Origin: Lachnospiraceae bacterium UBA3310
Lineage (GTDB): Bacteria; Bacillota; Clostridia; Lachnospirales; Lachnospiraceae
DNA: 34,128 nucleotides
Direction: 5' to 3'
NCBI GenBank assembly: GCA_002361355.1
Contig: DESQ01000004.1
Span: forward strand, 1-34,128
The notes beneath the pieces were generated by a model. It was not told where the DNA came from and made no database searches. It saw nothing but the letters and a program-made list of their open reading frames with translations. This document shows, one piece after another, positions 32,260 through 34,128 of this stretch. Made by a program: the position numbers and the translations under genes. Positions within the stretch are counted from its first letter, which is position 1, and the number at the start of each line of letters is the position of its first letter.

Positions 32260-34098
32260 CTATTTGGTTAATACGGAAACGCCTGTATCCTGTACGACAC
32301 CGCCAAGGCTCTCGCCTTCTAATGCCTTCACGCATGCCTCTACACCCATGGAACCCATCTGATCCGGATTCTGCGCCATGGTGCAGAGCAGATAACCGTC
32401 ACCGATCAGGTTCATGATTGCGTCGGATTTATCAAAGCCCACACCAATGATATCGGCATTGCCGCCTGCCTTGATCGCATTGCCGGCGCCTGTGGTAGAT
32501 CCCTCGTTACAACCGAAGATACCTACTACACCCTGGGTAATGTAGTTCTCTGCGATACTCTGGGATTTTGCAGCATCGCCTTCACCGTACTGGGTCTCTA
32601 ACAGGTTAAAATCAGTTCCCTCAAATGCGGAACGGAAACCTTCCTCACGCATCACACAGGAATCTGTAGCTGCGTTTACATTGATGATACCGATATCGCC
32701 AGAAGTTGTTCCTGCCGCCTCGAGAGCCTTGATCATCTCTTCGCCTGCCGTCTTACCTGCCGCTTTATTGTCTGTGGAGAAAGTTGCCTCTGCGTCCACG
32801 TTTGCCGGAGAGTCTACATATACGATCTTCACGCCTGCCGCTGCCGCCTCGTTCAATGCGGAAGAAATTGCATCGGGGCCGTTTGCAGCTACCATGATGG
32901 CATCATAGCCACCTGCTACCGCGTTGTTTACACACTCGATCTGCTGTGCATCATCCTTTGTGTTAGGTGCCATGAAAGTTACGCTCACACCCAGCTCTTC
33001 TGCCTTAGCCTGTGCGCCCTCATTCAGGGTTACCCAGTGCTGGTCGATGGAGTCCATGGTGATCAGGGCGATCTTCCATTCTTTGCTTGCTGTAGCGCCG
33101 CCGTCTGCTGCCGGAGCTGCACCTGTGCTCTCCGCGTTGATTACGGATACACCTGTATCTGTCACTGCGCCGCCAAGGCTTTCGCCATTCACTGCAGCCA
33201 CCGCTGCCTTCACGCCCTCATAACCCATTACATCAGGATTCTGAGCCATCGTGCAGAGCAGATAACCGTCACCGATCAGATTTAAGATTGCGTCAGACTT
33301 ATCAAAACCTACGCCGATAATACCGGAATTGCCTGCCGCCTTGATTGCGTTGCCCGCACCTGTGGTAGATCCCTCGTTACAACCGAAGATACCTACTACG
33401 CCCTGCGTAATATAGTTCTCTGCGATACTCTGGGACTTAGCAGCATCACCCTCGCCGTACTGGGTCTCGAGAATGTTGTATGCGCTGCCGTCAAATGCCG
33501 CTCTAAAGCCTTCCTCACGCATTACGCAGGAATCTGTAGCCGCGTTTACGTTGATGATACCGATATCACCGGAAGTAACGCCTGCTGCCTCCAACGCCTT
33601 GATCATTTCCTGACCTGCCGTTGTGCCTGCCGCCTTGTTGTCTGTGGAGAAAGTTGCCTCTGCATCCACGTTTGCCGGAGAGTCCACATACACGATCTTC
33701 ACGCCTGCGGAAGAAGCTTCCTTCAGTGCGGAAGAGATCGCGTCAGGGCCGTTTGCTGCCACCAGAATTGCCTGATAGCCGCCTGCCACCGCATTGTTTA
33801 CACACTCGATCTGCTGTGCATCATCCTTTGTGTTAGGTGCCATAAAGTCCACTGTCACACCAAGCTCTGAGGCCGCTTTCTGCGCACCCTCATTTAAGGT
33901 TACCCAGTGCTGGTCAATGGAATCCATTGTGATTAAGGCAATTTTCACATCGCCGCCGGAAGCTGCCGGCGCCTGCGCCTCTGCCCCATCTGTTCCTGCT
34001 GTCTCTGCGCCCGTGTCTGCCGAACCGCCGCCGCATCCTGTCAGGGACGCTGCCGCCAGTGTCAGACAGCAGAGCATAGCCAATAATTTCTTTTTCAT
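32260..34098 (-). CDS. Lipoprotein with two tandem periplasmic sugar-binding domains (Peripla_BP_4 type)
   Basis: 612 residues. A signal peptide ends in lipobox LTGC (C22), then an Ala/Gly/Thr linker. Two ribose/galactose-type binding domains follow, each about 270 residues and about 87% identical by eye (both begin KIALITMDSIDQHWVTLNEG), joined by an Ala/Gly-rich linker near 330-345. The two DNA copies are offset by exactly 870 bases (290 codons), with identical stretches of about 40 bases. Typical transporters have one such domain per protein. AGGAGGATTAAGC precedes the ATG. The promoter lies beyond the window, or within the last 30 bases. The ligand is probably a sugar or similar small molecule, which is inference. 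Confidence 0.92.
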   Translation of the reverse strand: MKKKLLAMLCCLTLAAASLTGCGGGSADTGAETAGTDGAEAQAPAASGGDVKIALITMDSIDQHWVTLNEGAQKAASELGVTVDFMAPNTKDDAQQIECVNNAVAGGYQAILVAANGPDAISSALKEASSAGVKIVYVDSPANVDAEATFSTDNKAAGTTAGQEMIKALEAAGVTSGDIGIINVNAATDSCVMREEGFRAAFDGSAYNILETQYGEGDAAKSQSIAENYITQGVVGIFGCNEGSTTGAGNAIKAAGNSGIIGVGFDKSDAILNLIGDGYLLCTMAQNPDVMGYEGVKAAVAAVNGESLGGAVTDTGVSVINAESTGAAPAADGGATASKEWKIALITMDSIDQHWVTLNEGAQAKAEELGVSVTFMAPNTKDDAQQIECVNNAVAGGYDAIMVAANGPDAISSALNEAAAAGVKIVYVDSPANVDAEATFSTDNKAAGKTAGEEMIKALEAAGTTSGDIGIINVNAATDSCVMREEGFRSAFEGTDFNLLETQYGEGDAAKSQSIAENYITQGVVGIFGCNEGSTTGAGNAIKAGGNADIIGVGFDKSDAIMNLIGDGYLLCTMAQNPDQMGSMGVEACVKALEGESLGGVVQDTGVSVLTK

Positions 34099-34128
34099 GC
34101 TTAATCCTCCTAGTATAATAATGGTGTA

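Noticed and set aside
32260..34098. Duplicated domain as an assembly error
   Set aside because: The halves differ at about 13% of residues and the linker and flanks are distinct, so a simple misassembly of identical reads is unlikely, although long reads would settle it.

Overview
The window looks like a piece of chromosome from an anaerobic gut bacterium of the Lachnospiraceae (Clostridia). The reasons are the gene families themselves: a Tad pilus set with a Flp1-like pilin and a DUF5702-like protein, a BofA/YaaL sporulation pair, flagellin with FliS, a bile salt hydrolase-type enzyme, a two-subunit class I fumarase and a YesM/YesN two-component system. AGGAGG-type ribosome binding sites are strong throughout, and some starts are TTG. 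Assignment to family is an inference from gene content; no species is claimed. Almost everything is on the minus strand, so operons read right to left.

Right edge to left. (1) 28064-34098: a sugar-sensing-like operon. It holds a lipoprotein with two nearly identical periplasmic-binding domains, an AraC-type response regulator, a YesM-type kinase with almost no external sensor, and an RbsA/MglA-like ABC protein that has lost the nucleotide-binding motifs in both halves. No permease is present in the window. (2) 27770-28040: tRNA-Lys(CTT) on the plus strand with its own promoter and terminator, back to back with the tatD-ksgA operon. (3) 21329-25890: a TPR protein with an eroded AAA+ domain, followed by glycogen branching enzyme and a terminator. 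(4) 20197-21174: a choloylglycine/bile salt hydrolase family enzyme. (5) 15285-20036: a flagellar operon under a sigma-28-type promoter: a 1034-residue repeat protein with a FliK-like C-terminus, flagellin, and FliS. (6) 14559-15283: bofA (minus, with a sigma-E-like promoter) and divergent yaaL (plus).

(7) 3501-14363: a tightly overlapping Tad (tight adherence) pilus operon: prepilin peptidase, TadZ, CpaF/TadA ATPase, TadB, TadC, Flp pilin, DUF5702-like pseudopilin, TadE-like zinc-knuckle protein, second prepilin peptidase, TadE-like pseudopilin, FHA-domain protein and rhomboid protease. Three of the four pilin-like products carry a G|xxxxE prepilin cleavage site that the two encoded peptidases could process. 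(8) 407-3484: a flavodoxin-like/SCP2 fusion, a HIT protein and the two fumarase subunits. (9) 1-353: tRNA-Ser(GCT) with a near-perfect promoter, then leftward promoter elements that feed something outside the window.

The most unusual content is the group of P-loop proteins whose nucleotide-binding residues are gone (the ABC pair, the TPR-AAA protein, TadZ), the duplicated binding protein next to the dead ABC protein, and the flagellar repeat/FliK-like protein. No insertion sequences, phage genes or CRISPR arrays were seen. No gap between genes exceeds 300 bases.
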